A stretch of 64,000 nt of DNA from Dysgonomonadaceae bacterium zrk40 (GCA_016916535.1 CP070276.1:186001-250000); one strand, 5' to 3'. Shown: positions 23,707-31,899, counted from the stretch's first letter. Numbers and translations: made by a program. Notes: generated by a model from the letters alone, not told the origin.

Positions 23707-24292
23707 ATCAGTTTCTTTATTTCAAATGAAAACTAACGGACGAACGGAAGATTTGCGAGAGATATTCACTATCACTGGTAATCTCGTAAATCCTGTGTTC
23801 AACGATGTCTCCGTGATGCGAATAATTGAATGCAGGATGTAATCCATCATTCGTTCTCCCTACTAACAGAAAGCGATATAGGGAGAAAGTGTTATTAACG
23901 CAATTAAAATCCAACTTTCGTAATTACTAGATTTACAAAATTCTATTATCCCAAAGTAAATGGAGGTGGTTACGATAGATATTAAAATGCGATTACAGTT
24001 ATCTAATCATGCGTTACTCATTAGTATATGTAGTCAAAAACCCAAAGTTAATAAAAAATGTAAATTGAAAAAACAAAATTGTTAATTATTTTTTTCAGTT
24101 TCCCTCTGCACTTTGATCGCTACCTACCAACGATAATCGATTGTGAAATAAGCACCTCGTGTCAGCCCTACTATTTTGTAATTGCTCTTGCTTATATTCT
24201 TTTAAAACCTTATCCTAGGCTTGTGTTATTAAATCTGATACCTCTTTATTCCCCAAAGACCTGAGTCAAGCCGCAAAGATTGGACTAATATT

Positions 24293-24345
24293 TGACACCT
24301 TGTGTCATTCATCTCATTTGTTTAAATGAAAATAGGAACCTATTT
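24293..24345. repeat. Cluster of three palindromes
   Basis: Three inverted repeats in 53 bases: TGACAC-ctt-GTGTCA (24293-24307), TCATTT-gttt-AAATGA (24314-24329) and, directly next to it, AAATAGG-aa-CCTATTT (24330-24345). Each has perfect arms of 6 or 7 bases. None is followed by a T-run, so they are not ordinary terminators. Confidence 0.65.
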
Positions 24346-24358
24346 GGCTAGACATGGG

Positions 24359-24449
24359 CAAGGACTCGGCCTCTGCCTCTCCAATTTTTATGGGAGGGGC
24401 ATGGGAGGGGCTTTGGAGGGGCATTGGAGGGGCACCGGCCCAGTCCTTG
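24359..24449. repeat. Inverted repeat enclosing a G-rich tandem array
   Basis: Arms CAAGGACTCGGCC (24359-24371) and GGCCCAGTCCTTG (24437-24449) pair at 12 of 13 positions. They enclose 65 bases containing a CT-rich segment and the four 11-base G-rich units, which can also pair partly with each other (GCCTCTCC against GGAGGGGC). On either strand the RNA or single-stranded DNA could form a long stem. Confidence 0.6.
24390..24433 (+). repeat. Four tandem copies of a G-rich 11-mer
   Basis: Units are ATGGGAGGGGC, ATGGGAGGGGC, TTTGGAGGGGC and ATTGGAGGGGC, exactly head to tail. The unit length is not a multiple of three and the area has no gene, so it is not a protein repeat. Runs of three and four G in each unit could form a G-quadruplex. 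Confidence 0.85.
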
Positions 24450-24551
24450 TCAAATCCTTTCACAAAAGCTGCACAAAGAGTACCATATTGAACTTCTGCC
24501 GGTATGATCTGAGTGGGTTCATGCAGTTGCGTGGGGCCGCAGGAGGGCAGC

Positions 24552-26150
24552 CTAAAACCCCTCCAGCTCCATGAAGACGGTGGGGAGCAGCAGGAGAAAA
24601 GCGAGGAAAAAGAGCAGCAGTAGGATCTTCCAGAACCACTTAACCCACACGTCGAAGGGTACCCTGGCAATGCCGAGGGCGCCGATCAGCACGGGGGAGG
24701 TGGGGGTGATCATGTTGGTGATGCCGTCGCCAAACTGGTAGGCCATCACGGTGGCCTGGCGCGAGAGGCCGATCACATCGGAGAAGGGTGCCAGAATGGG
24801 CATGGTGAGGGCCGCCTTGGCCGACCCGGAGGGGATGAAGATGTTGATCACCGACTGCATCACGTACATCCCGCCGATGGTGAGTACCTTGCCGGCATCC
24901 TGCATCAACAGCGCCAATGAGTAGAGGATGGTGTCGATGATCCTGCCCTCGGTGAGGATCTGGATGATGCCCCCGGCCAGCGCGATGACAAGTGCCGCGG
25001 TCAGCATATCTTTCACCCCGGCGATGAACTCCCTGGTGATGGCGCCGGCGGTCATGTTGTTGGCGATGCCGGCCAGCAACCCCATGCCGAGGAAGAGTGC
25101 CGAGATCTCCTCGAGGTACCAGCCATAGCCCATCACACCGGTCACCAGGAAGAGGATGGTGAAGAGCAGCAGGTTGAGGATGAAGAGTTGTGCGGACTTC
25201 CTGATGGCGAGGAACGAGGTGACCGCGAACAGGAGGGTGATGGCCGGGATGAGCGGGAGGGTGAGTTCACTTGCCCCCGCCGAGAGGGTGGTGAGGGGAT
25301 AGCGGAAGGAGAGGAACCCCAGGAGCAGCGTCAGCAGCAGGTAGAGCAGCCGGGCACTTCTCCCGGCGGGGAAGCTCAGCTGCTGCGATTCGCTCTCTGC
25401 CTCCCGCTTGCGCCAGTAGGCATCGGCACGATACATGGGGGATCGCTCCGGGTTCTTCTTTACCCTGGCAGCATAGAGCAGGGTGATGACAATCGCGACC
25501 CCTGTCAGGATGACCCAGCTGAAGAGCCTATAGCCGATGCCGGAGAAGAGGGGCAGGCCGGAGAGCCCCTGTGCGATGCCGATGGTGAAGGGGTTGAGCG
25601 TGGCACCGGTGAAGCCGATGTGGGCGGCCACATAGACCATCATCAGGCCGGTGAGCGAGTCGTACCCCATGGAGATGGCCAGCGGCACGATGATGATCAC
25701 GAAGGCGAGCGTCTCCTCGCTCATCCCGAAGATGGAGCCGAAGGCGCTGAAGAGGAGCATCACCAGGATGATCACCAGGTTGTGGACCCCCACCCTGCCG
25801 AGCAACGGATGCTTGTCGAGCCGGGCGGTCACCTGCAGGAAGGAGTAGATGCCGCTGTCCACGGCACGGCTGCTGTTGAGGATCTGAAAGGCGCCGCCGA
25901 TGATGAGCACGAAGGCGATGATGGCGGCCTGCCGTTCGAAGCCGGCAAGAAAGGAGGAGAAGATCTGCCAGCTCTGGGGTGACCGCTCCACGCGGTGGTA
26001 GGAGTTGTCGACCACCACCTCCCTGCTGATCCCCTCCACCTCCACGGTCTCGTAGTGGAATGCTCCCGCGGGTACAATCCAGGTGAGCAGGGCGCAGAAG
26101 ATGATCAGCGAAAAGATGATCACCAGGGTATGGGGCGTCTTCTTCAGCAT
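24552..26150 (-). CDS. YfcC-family membrane carrier
   Basis: A 532-residue polytopic inner-membrane protein with about a dozen hydrophobic segments, beginning with a signal-anchor-like stretch and WIVPAGAF. The phrases FSAFGSIFGMSEETLAFVII, AAHIGFTGATLNPFTIGIAQ and QSVINIFIPSGSAKAALTMP are characteristic of the YfcC/DcuC-like carrier superfamily (C4-dicarboxylate or amino-acid carriers). Substrate cannot be fixed from sequence; peptide-fermenting Bacteroidota often use such carriers for amino acids or dicarboxylates. The DUF3127 gene ends 9 bases upstream on the same strand, so they form a pair. Codon use is GC-rich, unlike the island to the left. Confidence 0.85.
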   Translation of the reverse strand: MLKKTPHTLVIIFSLIIFCALLTWIVPAGAFHYETVEVEGISREVVVDNSYHRVERSPQSWQIFSSFLAGFERQAAIIAFVLIIGGAFQILNSSRAVDSGIYSFLQVTARLDKHPLLGRVGVHNLVIILVMLLFSAFGSIFGMSEETLAFVIIIVPLAISMGYDSLTGLMMVYVAAHIGFTGATLNPFTIGIAQGLSGLPLFSGIGYRLFSWVILTGVAIVITLLYAARVKKNPERSPMYRADAYWRKREAESESQQLSFPAGRSARLLYLLLTLLLGFLSFRYPLTTLSAGASELTLPLIPAITLLFAVTSFLAIRKSAQLFILNLLLFTILFLVTGVMGYGWYLEEISALFLGMGLLAGIANNMTAGAITREFIAGVKDMLTAALVIALAGGIIQILTEGRIIDTILYSLALLMQDAGKVLTIGGMYVMQSVINIFIPSGSAKAALTMPILAPFSDVIGLSRQATVMAYQFGDGITNMITPTSPVLIGALGIARVPFDVWVKWFWKILLLLFFLAFLLLLPTVFMELEGF

Positions 26151-26159
26151 CTGATGGCT

Positions 26160-26519
26160 TTAGAAGGGAGGCTCATCGTAGTAACCGCCCGCGGGTGGGA
26201 AGGGCTCGGCGGACGAAGGGCCGTTGAATTCAGGCGGAACATCTTCCTTCGCGCCGCTTTCGGGGGTGATCTTCCAGGCTTTCACATCGGTGTACCATTT
26301 TCCGTTGAACTCGCGGCTTTCGATGTCGAACGAGATGTCGTAGTTTTGTTCGGGGGTGAGGGTGACCCCGTCGAGCTTGTCGCCCCAGATGGAGACACAG
26401 ACCTTCTTGGGATATTGTCCCGGTGTCTCCACGATGATATCCTGTTTCTTCCACTCTCCGTTACGGCCTTTTCCCGTCTGCAACGGGAGTATCTCTAGCA
26501 GTTTCGCTGTTAATTGCAT
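26160..26519 (-). CDS. DUF3127 protein, OB-fold-like
   Basis: A 119-residue protein starting MQLTAKLLEILPLQTGKGRN. The phrase NGEWKKQDIIVETPGQYPKK and the VCVSIWGDKLD strand belong to DUF3127, a small Bacteroidota family thought to have an OB fold and found near single-stranded-DNA-binding functions; role unproven. The tail is Pro- and acid-rich (FPPAGGYYDEPPF), which recalls SSB tails. The frame stays open 36 codons upstream, but a TATTTTTG -7 element at 26571-26578 lies within that extension, so the shorter start is used. It precedes the YfcC gene by 9 bases. Confidence 0.75.
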   Translation of the reverse strand: MQLTAKLLEILPLQTGKGRNGEWKKQDIIVETPGQYPKKVCVSIWGDKLDGVTLTPEQNYDISFDIESREFNGKWYTDVKAWKITPESGAKEDVPPEFNGPSSAEPFPPAGGYYDEPPF

Positions 26520-26570
26520 GCTTGTCTCTTTTTCTGATTCTCCGGGAGCAGATGGCTCCCGCATAAACGG

Positions 26571-26578
26571 CAAAAATA
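26571..26578 (-). promoter_or_regulatory. -7 element before the DUF3127-yfcC pair
   Basis: The minus strand reads TATTTTTG (TAnnTTTG consensus), 51 bases upstream of the ATG at 26519, between that gene and the terminator of the operon upstream. Confidence 0.45.
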
Positions 26579-26625
26579 ACCATTTTTCCGCTCCGGAGGG
26601 CTCTTTTTCGGGTTTAGTTTTCAAC

Positions 26626-26653
26626 AAAAAACCCGGACCTTTCGGTTCCGGGC
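26626..26653 (-). terminator. Terminator of the 3-keto-sugar operon
   Basis: On the minus strand CCCGGAACC pairs with GGTCCGGG (one bulged A) around a GAAA loop, followed by TTTTTTG. It lies 22 bases after the stop of the isomerase gene. Confidence 0.8.
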
Positions 26654-26675
26654 TTCCTGTGTGGCCAGTGACGGC

Positions 26676-27566
26676 TCAATTGGTGTAGCTCTCTTTTACG
26701 AATGCTGCGTTGTTGAGATAGTCGTAGCTCTCCTGAACACCTTCAAGCGGGGTGCCGGTGTAACGCTCTACCTCTACTACCATGTACTTGGCTCCGGACT
26801 GCTCTACGTTGTTGAAGATGCCTTCAAAATCTACCTTGCCGCTCTTGCCCAGCTCCAGCTCATCCTTGATGTGGAGCACCTCGAAACGACCGGGGTAGTT
26901 GGTAAAGTAGTCGACAGGGTTCTTGCCGCCCTCGCCTACCCAGTAGACGTCCATCTGGAAGAAGACCTTCTCGGGATCGGTGTTGTTGAGCATGTAATCG
27001 TACATCAGCTCTCCCTCCACTTCGGTGAACTCGAAGTTGTGGTTGTGGTAGCCAAAACGGAGGCCGGCAGCGTTGCACTTCTCACCCACCTGGTTGAAGT
27101 AGTCGCAGTATGCCTGCAGGTCGACCAGTGTCTTGGGGGTCGGGATCCAGGCCACCACCAGGTATTTCATCCCGGCATCCTTGTGTGCCTGTATGGCGGT
27201 GTCCCACCATGCCCAGGTCTCTTCCCAGTTGGTGTCGGAAGCGGGGTCGGCCAGCGGTCTGCCCGCGTGTGAGGAGAGCACCTCCATGCCGGCATCCTCG
27301 ATCGATTGCTTGAATTCAGCCGGGGTCAGGTCGTAAAACAAACCGTCGTTGTATCCCGCTGCTTCCACGCCGATGTAGCCCATTTCGGCGGCCTTGGCGA
27401 TGGTGCCTGCATAATCGGCCTTGATGTCGTCGCGCAGGGAGTAAAGCTGCAGGTAGATATCCTTCTTCGGCGCTGCTGCTTCCTCTTTTTTCGCTCCTTG
27501 CGTGCAGGAGGAGAACAGGAACAATCCACTCATCAGTGCGAGGGTTAAGAATTTGATTTTCTTCAT
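26676..27566 (-). CDS. Sugar isomerase/epimerase-like TIM-barrel lipoprotein
   Basis: A 296-residue protein with a lipoprotein signal (MKKIKFLTLALMSG, then LFLFSSC) and an AP-endonuclease-2/xylose-isomerase-like TIM barrel: IYLQLYSLRDDIKADY, GVEAAGYNDG, RFGYHNHNFEF and FQMDVYWVGEGG with likely metal ligands H, E and D. Exported members of this family occur with DUF1080 and Gfo/Idh/MocA genes in 3-keto-sugar utilisation loci of Bacteroides, where one member acts on keto-sugar intermediates. It is the last gene of the three-gene operon, followed by a terminator. The exact reaction is not determined by the sequence. Confidence 0.8.
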   Translation of the reverse strand: MKKIKFLTLALMSGLFLFSSCTQGAKKEEAAAPKKDIYLQLYSLRDDIKADYAGTIAKAAEMGYIGVEAAGYNDGLFYDLTPAEFKQSIEDAGMEVLSSHAGRPLADPASDTNWEETWAWWDTAIQAHKDAGMKYLVVAWIPTPKTLVDLQAYCDYFNQVGEKCNAAGLRFGYHNHNFEFTEVEGELMYDYMLNNTDPEKVFFQMDVYWVGEGGKNPVDYFTNYPGRFEVLHIKDELELGKSGKVDFEGIFNNVEQSGAKYMVVEVERYTGTPLEGVQESYDYLNNAAFVKESYTN

Positions 27567-27631
27567 TCTGTTGACTTTTAGAAACGAATCACCCGGCCCG
27601 GAGGCTAAATGATTGTTGTGTGTGTGTTTGA

Positions 27632-28402
27632 TTAATCGAGTACTTTTAGTTTGATGTTACGGAACCATACATCATCGCCATGGTCCTGCAGGCCGATGAA
27701 GCCTTCCTGGTTTTCACCACCGGCGTTGAGGAAGTTGGGCCAATCCTTGAACTTGCTGTTGGCTACCATCTCATTCCAGTCGTCGGTCCAGAGGTGATAT
27801 TCCACCACGTTCTCGCCGTTCTGCGAGTGTACCACCGTGCCCTTGTAGACCAGCACGCCGCCGGTGTTCCATTCGCCGGCAGGTTTTGCGTTCTGGGGAA
27901 CGGCAGGAACAAGGTCATAGAGGGAGGCGGACTGACGGTTGCCATCCTTGCCCAGGCGGGCATCGGGGTGACGCTCGTTGTCGAGTACCTGGTACTCGGG
28001 GGAGGATTCGTAGATGGGCTTGCCTTCTACCTCTTGTGCCAGATAGAACAGGCCGCTGTTGCCTCCTTCCGAGACCTTCCACTCGAAGGTGAGCTCGAAA
28101 TTCTTGAACTTCTGATCGTAAACGATGTCGCCACCATCGGCTGCACCGGCTTCACCCATGCCCGATCCGTTGATCTTGATGGCGCCCTCTTCGATGGTCC
28201 AGGCTGCCGGCATGTCGGTGCGGTTGTAACCTCTCCAGCCGGTGAAATCTTCCCCGTTGAACAGGGAGATCCATCCTTCGTCGGCAGCTGCAACTTCGGT
28301 GGCTGCCTCCGACTCACTTGTCTTTTTGTTTGCGTTGGTACATGACATAAAAATCATTCCTGATAAAATGAATAAACCAAATAGATAAAATACTTTTTTC
28401 AT
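27632..28402 (-). CDS. DUF1080 lipoprotein, 3-keto-glycoside hydrolase-like
   Basis: A 256-residue lipoprotein (MKKVFYLFGLFILSGMIF, then MSC) with one DUF1080 domain: WISLFNGEDFTGWRGYN, ELTFEWKVSEGGNSGLFYL, EYQVLDNERHPDA, and the closing GFIGLQDHGDDVWFRNIKLK. DUF1080 folds like a lectin/glucanase jelly roll; characterised Bacteroidota members cleave 3-keto-glycosides. The frame is open 25 codons further 5', but the lipoprotein signal begins at 28402. The Gfo/Idh/MocA gene ends 43 bases upstream and the isomerase begins 65 bases downstream. The context supports oxidation followed by cleavage of glycosides in the periplasm. Confidence 0.85.
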   Translation of the reverse strand: MKKVFYLFGLFILSGMIFMSCTNANKKTSESEAATEVAAADEGWISLFNGEDFTGWRGYNRTDMPAAWTIEEGAIKINGSGMGEAGAADGGDIVYDQKFKNFELTFEWKVSEGGNSGLFYLAQEVEGKPIYESSPEYQVLDNERHPDARLGKDGNRQSASLYDLVPAVPQNAKPAGEWNTGGVLVYKGTVVHSQNGENVVEYHLWTDDWNEMVANSKFKDWPNFLNAGGENQEGFIGLQDHGDDVWFRNIKLKVLD

Positions 28403-28445
28403 AAAAACGCTCTTTTTTATATGACTAAACTTGAAACGAAAATGA

Positions 28446-29918
28446 TTATTTGGGCATCGCCGGCAGCTGCCAGCCATTCTTGTAAGTATGCTTGATCATC
28501 TCGTTGGCATAGGCTACCGCATTCACCGGGTCGGTCATGGTCTTGTTGAAGGTGGGGTGACCGTCGGTGATCTTGAAGCCATCTTCCACGATGGTCTGTA
28601 GGGTGGCATCTTGCGGGATGTTGGTGAACTGCATGTTGTTGCCGTCCCACGCCAGCTCCTGGTTGAGCGACTGCAGCCGCACGGCCAGCACGCCCATCAC
28701 CACCATCTCGTTGAAGGGTCCTGCTTCCGAGAAGGGAGAGGCTGTCTCCACACGGTTCTCGGGACTCTCCTTGCAGGCACGTACCCAGTCCATCTCGTGC
28801 GAGAGGGTCACCTCACGCTGCGTCTTGGGGGAGTTGGGTGTGCGACCGGAGACCAGCCACGGGTCCTTGCCGTAGCATCCGCAGATGAGGGTGTCTTTCG
28901 AGCCGTGGAAGATGACGCCGCCACCGGCATCGTTGAGGTTCTTCCCGGCAGGGACTCCTTCGGGGCGCATGGGCTGCAGCCCGCCGTCGTACCAGAAGAC
29001 TTCCACCTCGGGCATCGCCACCTTGGGCAGGTTGTCGCGCCGGGGGAAGAGATATTTCACCATCTGCGCGTTGGGGGCACAGTCGGTCAGCAGCATGGTG
29101 GAGGAACCCTGCACCTTGGTGGGGTAGCCCAGGTTGAGACCCTTGAACACGGGGTGGAGGATGTGGCAGGCCATGTCGCCCAGGGCGCCGGTACCGAAGT
29201 CCCACCAGCCACGCCAGTTCCAGGGGTGATAGATCTCGTTGAAGGGACGCTTGTTGGCCGGCCCGATGAAGAGATCCCAGTCGAGGGTGCGGGGCACCTT
29301 ATGTGCTTCCTTGGGGGTCATGAGTCCCTGCGGCCAGATGGGACGGTCGGTGAAGGTCTCTACTTTTCTCACTTCTCCTATCTGCCCATCGGCAATCCAG
29401 TCGATCACCTGACGCACACCGGCACCGGAGGAGCCCTGGTTGCCCATGCTGGTGGCTATCTTGTGCTTTTTGGCCAGATTGGTGAGCAGTCGCGATTCAT
29501 AGACGCTGTGGGTCAACGGCTTCTGCACGAACACATGTTTCCCCATGGTCATGGCATCGGCGGCAACGATGGCATGGGTGTGGTCGGCGGTGGCCACGAC
29601 AACCGCATCGATCGACTTGCCCAGCTCTTCGTACATCTTACGGTAGTCGTAATATTTCTTTGCATTGGGGAAGTAGTCGAACACCCGTTTGCTGTATTTC
29701 CAGTCTACGTCGCACAAACCGATGATGTTCTGGCTCTCCAGGTTCTTCAGGTTGCTGAAGCCCATACCGCCCACGCCCACGCCGACAATGTTCAGCTTAT
29801 CGCTTGGAGCGGTGTGTCCCAGGTTCTTCCCCAGCACGCTGGAGGGTACAATGGTCAATCCGGCAGCGGCAAAGGCACCTGCTTCCAGAAACTTTCTTCT
29901 TGAGATTTTTGATGACAT
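28446..29918 (-). CDS. Gfo/Idh/MocA oxidoreductase with Tat-type signal
   Basis: A 490-residue NAD(P)-type oxidoreductase. The N-terminus SSKISRRKFLEAGAFAAAG is a twin-arginine signal, so the folded enzyme with its cofactor is exported. Then comes the Rossmann glycine motif VGVGVGGMG, the IDAVVVATADHTHA strand and HVFVQKPLTHSVYESR, the EKP-like catalytic lysine region (QKP here). Exported family members oxidise the 3-hydroxyl of sugars in the first step of 3-keto-glycoside breakdown. It is the first gene of the operon with the DUF1080 hydrolase and the isomerase. Sugar specificity is not visible. Confidence 0.87.
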   Translation of the reverse strand: MSSKISRRKFLEAGAFAAAGLTIVPSSVLGKNLGHTAPSDKLNIVGVGVGGMGFSNLKNLESQNIIGLCDVDWKYSKRVFDYFPNAKKYYDYRKMYEELGKSIDAVVVATADHTHAIVAADAMTMGKHVFVQKPLTHSVYESRLLTNLAKKHKIATSMGNQGSSGAGVRQVIDWIADGQIGEVRKVETFTDRPIWPQGLMTPKEAHKVPRTLDWDLFIGPANKRPFNEIYHPWNWRGWWDFGTGALGDMACHILHPVFKGLNLGYPTKVQGSSTMLLTDCAPNAQMVKYLFPRRDNLPKVAMPEVEVFWYDGGLQPMRPEGVPAGKNLNDAGGGVIFHGSKDTLICGCYGKDPWLVSGRTPNSPKTQREVTLSHEMDWVRACKESPENRVETASPFSEAGPFNEMVVMGVLAVRLQSLNQELAWDGNNMQFTNIPQDATLQTIVEDGFKITDGHPTFNKTMTDPVNAVAYANEMIKHTYKNGWQLPAMPK

Positions 29919-29989
29919 AATTTTTGCAGATATTTTGTGAATATTTTAAGGGTAAATTGTGCAAAATGGGTGGAATGTTGCATCCACGC

Positions 29990-30001
29990 GGTAAATTTAC
30001 C
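29990..30001. promoter_or_regulatory. Perfect palindrome between divergent genes
   Basis: GGTAAATTTACC is a perfect 12-base palindrome in the region between the Gfo/Idh/MocA gene and the acyl-CoA ligase gene. Half of it (GGTAAATT) recurs at 29951-29958. It could bind a dimeric regulator of either operon. Confidence 0.35.
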
Positions 30002-30034
30002 AAAAAAAAACCTATCTTTCACAGATATTTCTCC

Positions 30035-30042
30035 TATTTTTG
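30035..30042 (+). promoter_or_regulatory. -7 element before the acyl-CoA ligase gene
   Basis: TATTTTTG matches TAnnTTTG. It predicts a start of transcription near 30050 and a leader of about 80 bases that would contain the hairpin at 30055-30094. No clear -33 TTTG is seen. Confidence 0.5.
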
Positions 30043-30054
30043 TGAGAAACAGTA

Positions 30055-30094
30055 GAGAATGATGGTGCTCCCCCGCGGGGGCAGTCTCATTCTC
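30055..30094 (+). promoter_or_regulatory. Structured leader of the acyl-CoA ligase mRNA
   Basis: Outer arms GAGAATGA (30055-30062) and TCATTCTC (30087-30094) pair perfectly; inside is the 12-base palindrome CCCCCGCGGGGG (30070-30081). There is no T-run, so it is not a terminator. It does not match any riboswitch I know. The coding start is 37 bases further on. Confidence 0.5.
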
Positions 30095-30131
30095 GACGTA
30101 TGTAAGGCCGACTAATTTAAAGGAATGAACT

Positions 30132-31793
30132 ATGAACCAAAACAGCTTTTTAAACCTTATTGAGCAGAGCGTTCGCACCCACTGGGAGATGCCTGCGATG
30201 ACCGATTTCCAGGGAAAAACCTATCTCTACAAAGATTTTGCACAGGAGATAGACCGGCTGCACGACTTTTTCAGGGAGGCCGGCGTGGAGCGGGGTGACA
30301 AGATCTCCCTCTGCGGGAAGAACTCTGCCAACTGGGCCATCGCCTTCTTCGCCACCCTCTCCTACGGGGCCGTTGCCGTGAGCATCCTCCATGAGTTCGA
30401 CAAGGAGAGCGTGCAGTTCATCGTGGATCATTCCGATTCGAAGATCTTCTTTTCGGATGAGAGTATCTGGAAGGAGCTGGAAAGCGAAAAGCTGCCCAAG
30501 GTGGAGACGGTCTTCTCGCTCGACAACTTTGCACTGCTGACCACCACCTCCGAGAAGCTGCAATCCTTCGCGGCAAATGCGGAGAAGTTTTTCGAGGACA
30601 AGTATGCCAGGGGCTTCTTCGTGAACGACATCTCCTTCCGTACAGACAAGCCTGAGGAGCTGGCGGTGATCAACTACACCTCGGGTACCACCAGCAGCCC
30701 CAAGGGGGTGATGATTCCCTACCGCAGCCTCTGGTCGAACACCAAGTTCGCCAACGACTGCCTGGAGTTCATCCACGCCGGCGACAACATTGTTTGCATG
30801 CTGCCCATGGCACATACCTACGGGCTGGCCTTCGAGATCCTCAACTCCATCTCCATGGGTTGCCACATCCACTTCCTGGGCAAGACCCCTTCACCCAGGG
30901 TACTGCTCGACGCGTTTGCAAGGGTGAAGCCCAAGCTGGTGCTGGCGGTGCCGCTCATCATCGAGAAGATCGTGAACAAGAGCGTGCTGCCCAAGCTGCA
31001 GAAGGGTGCCGCGAAGGTGATGTCGCAGGTACCGCTGCTCAATCAGCTGGTATACGCCAAGGTGCGGAAGTCGATGATTGAGGCGTTCGGCGGCAGCCTC
31101 AACGAGGTGGTGATTGGCGGTGCCGCCATCAACCCCGACGTGGAGAAGTTCCTCCGCAAGGTACGCTTCCCCTACACGGTGGGTTACGGCATGACCGAAT
31201 GTGGGCCCCTGATCTCCTACTCCTACTGGACCGCGTTCAAGGAGCACTCCTGCGGCAAGGTGGTGGACCGGATGGAGGTGCGCATCGACTCAGAAGATCC
31301 GCAGCATACAGTGGGTGAGATTCAGGTGAGAGGTGCCAACGTGATGCAGGGATACTACAAGAACGAGGAGGCCACGAAGCATACCTTCACCGACGATGGC
31401 TGGCTGAAGACCGGCGACCTGGGGGTGCTGGACAGCGAGGGCTATGTCTACATCCGCGGCAGGGACAAGAACATGATCCTGGGACCCTCGGGACAGAACA
31501 TCTACCCCGAGGAGATTGAGGAGAAGATCAACGCCCTGCCCTACGTGAGCGAATCGCTGGCCATCGAGGAGAACAGGAAGATTGTGGCACTGATCGTGCC
31601 CGACATGGATGTGATGAAGGAGCATGGCATCGACAGCAAGCAGATGGAGCATCTTTTCGGGAAGCTGATCGGCGAGATCAACGGCAAGCTGCCCAATTAC
31701 AGCAAGATCGCTTCCTTCCGCCTGCGGGACGAGGAGTTTGAGAAAACACCCAAGCGGAGCATCAAGCGGTTCAAGTACCAGCAGAAGAGTTGA
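30132..31793 (+). CDS. Long-chain acyl-CoA ligase (AMP-forming)
   Basis: A 553-residue ANL-superfamily enzyme that activates a carboxylic acid with ATP and joins it to CoA. Motifs in order: the P-loop INYTSGTTSSPKGVM near residue 192, YGMTECGPL near 355, the hinge DGWLKTGDLG near 420, and the C-terminal catalytic lysine region FEKTPKRSIKRFKY. It belongs to the FadD-like long-chain group by length and GPSGQNIYPEEIE. It stands alone, divergent from the keto-sugar operon, with its own leader and terminator. Chain-length preference cannot be read. Confidence 0.87.
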   Translation: MNQNSFLNLIEQSVRTHWEMPAMTDFQGKTYLYKDFAQEIDRLHDFFREAGVERGDKISLCGKNSANWAIAFFATLSYGAVAVSILHEFDKESVQFIVDHSDSKIFFSDESIWKELESEKLPKVETVFSLDNFALLTTTSEKLQSFAANAEKFFEDKYARGFFVNDISFRTDKPEELAVINYTSGTTSSPKGVMIPYRSLWSNTKFANDCLEFIHAGDNIVCMLPMAHTYGLAFEILNSISMGCHIHFLGKTPSPRVLLDAFARVKPKLVLAVPLIIEKIVNKSVLPKLQKGAAKVMSQVPLLNQLVYAKVRKSMIEAFGGSLNEVVIGGAAINPDVEKFLRKVRFPYTVGYGMTECGPLISYSYWTAFKEHSCGKVVDRMEVRIDSEDPQHTVGEIQVRGANVMQGYYKNEEATKHTFTDDGWLKTGDLGVLDSEGYVYIRGRDKNMILGPSGQNIYPEEIEEKINALPYVSESLAIEENRKIVALIVPDMDVMKEHGIDSKQMEHLFGKLIGEINGKLPNYSKIASFRLRDEEFEKTPKRSIKRFKYQQKS

Positions 31794-31853
31794 TCGTACA
31801 ACCCCCTTAAACGAACTGACACTCCATAAAAAGAACTTATACCCCTTATAATG

Positions 31854-31889
31854 AAGAAGTCCGGGTCTTACGCCCGGACTTCTTATTTT
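31854..31889 (+). terminator. Terminator after the acyl-CoA ligase gene
   Basis: A perfect 12-base stem AAGAAGTCCGGG / CCCGGACTTCTT with a 7-base loop, followed by ATTTTT. It separates this gene from the convergent carB gene ending at 31900. Confidence 0.85.
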
Positions 31890-31899
31890 TATGCTGGTC

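Larger units (their letters stand above)
23717..24551. other. Gene-poor junction between defence island and core genes
   Basis: About 830 bases with no convincing gene. Short open frames (for example a 65-codon one at 23717-23914) show no recognisable features. The right third contains three close palindromes, a G-rich tandem repeat and an inverted repeat, listed separately. Base composition changes from strongly AT-rich on the left to GC-rich at the YfcC gene. No tRNA, integrase gene or direct repeat marking an attachment site was found. Confidence 0.6.

Noticed and set aside
23717-23914. A 65-codon frame just upstream of the GHKL ATPase gene on the same strand
   Set aside because: No recognisable features, no promoter element, and the sequence is low in coding character; could be a leader remnant but is not supported.
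24079-24264. A 61-codon hydrophobic frame in the island border
   Set aside because: AT-rich sequence produces such hydrophobic frames by chance; no promoter or homologue known.
24293-24307. A rho-independent terminator for yfcC
   Set aside because: The TGACAC/GTGTCA hairpin is about 245 bases beyond the yfcC stop and has no T-run.
24390-24433. A CRISPR array
   Set aside because: The 11-base units are directly tandem with no spacers, and no cas gene is present.
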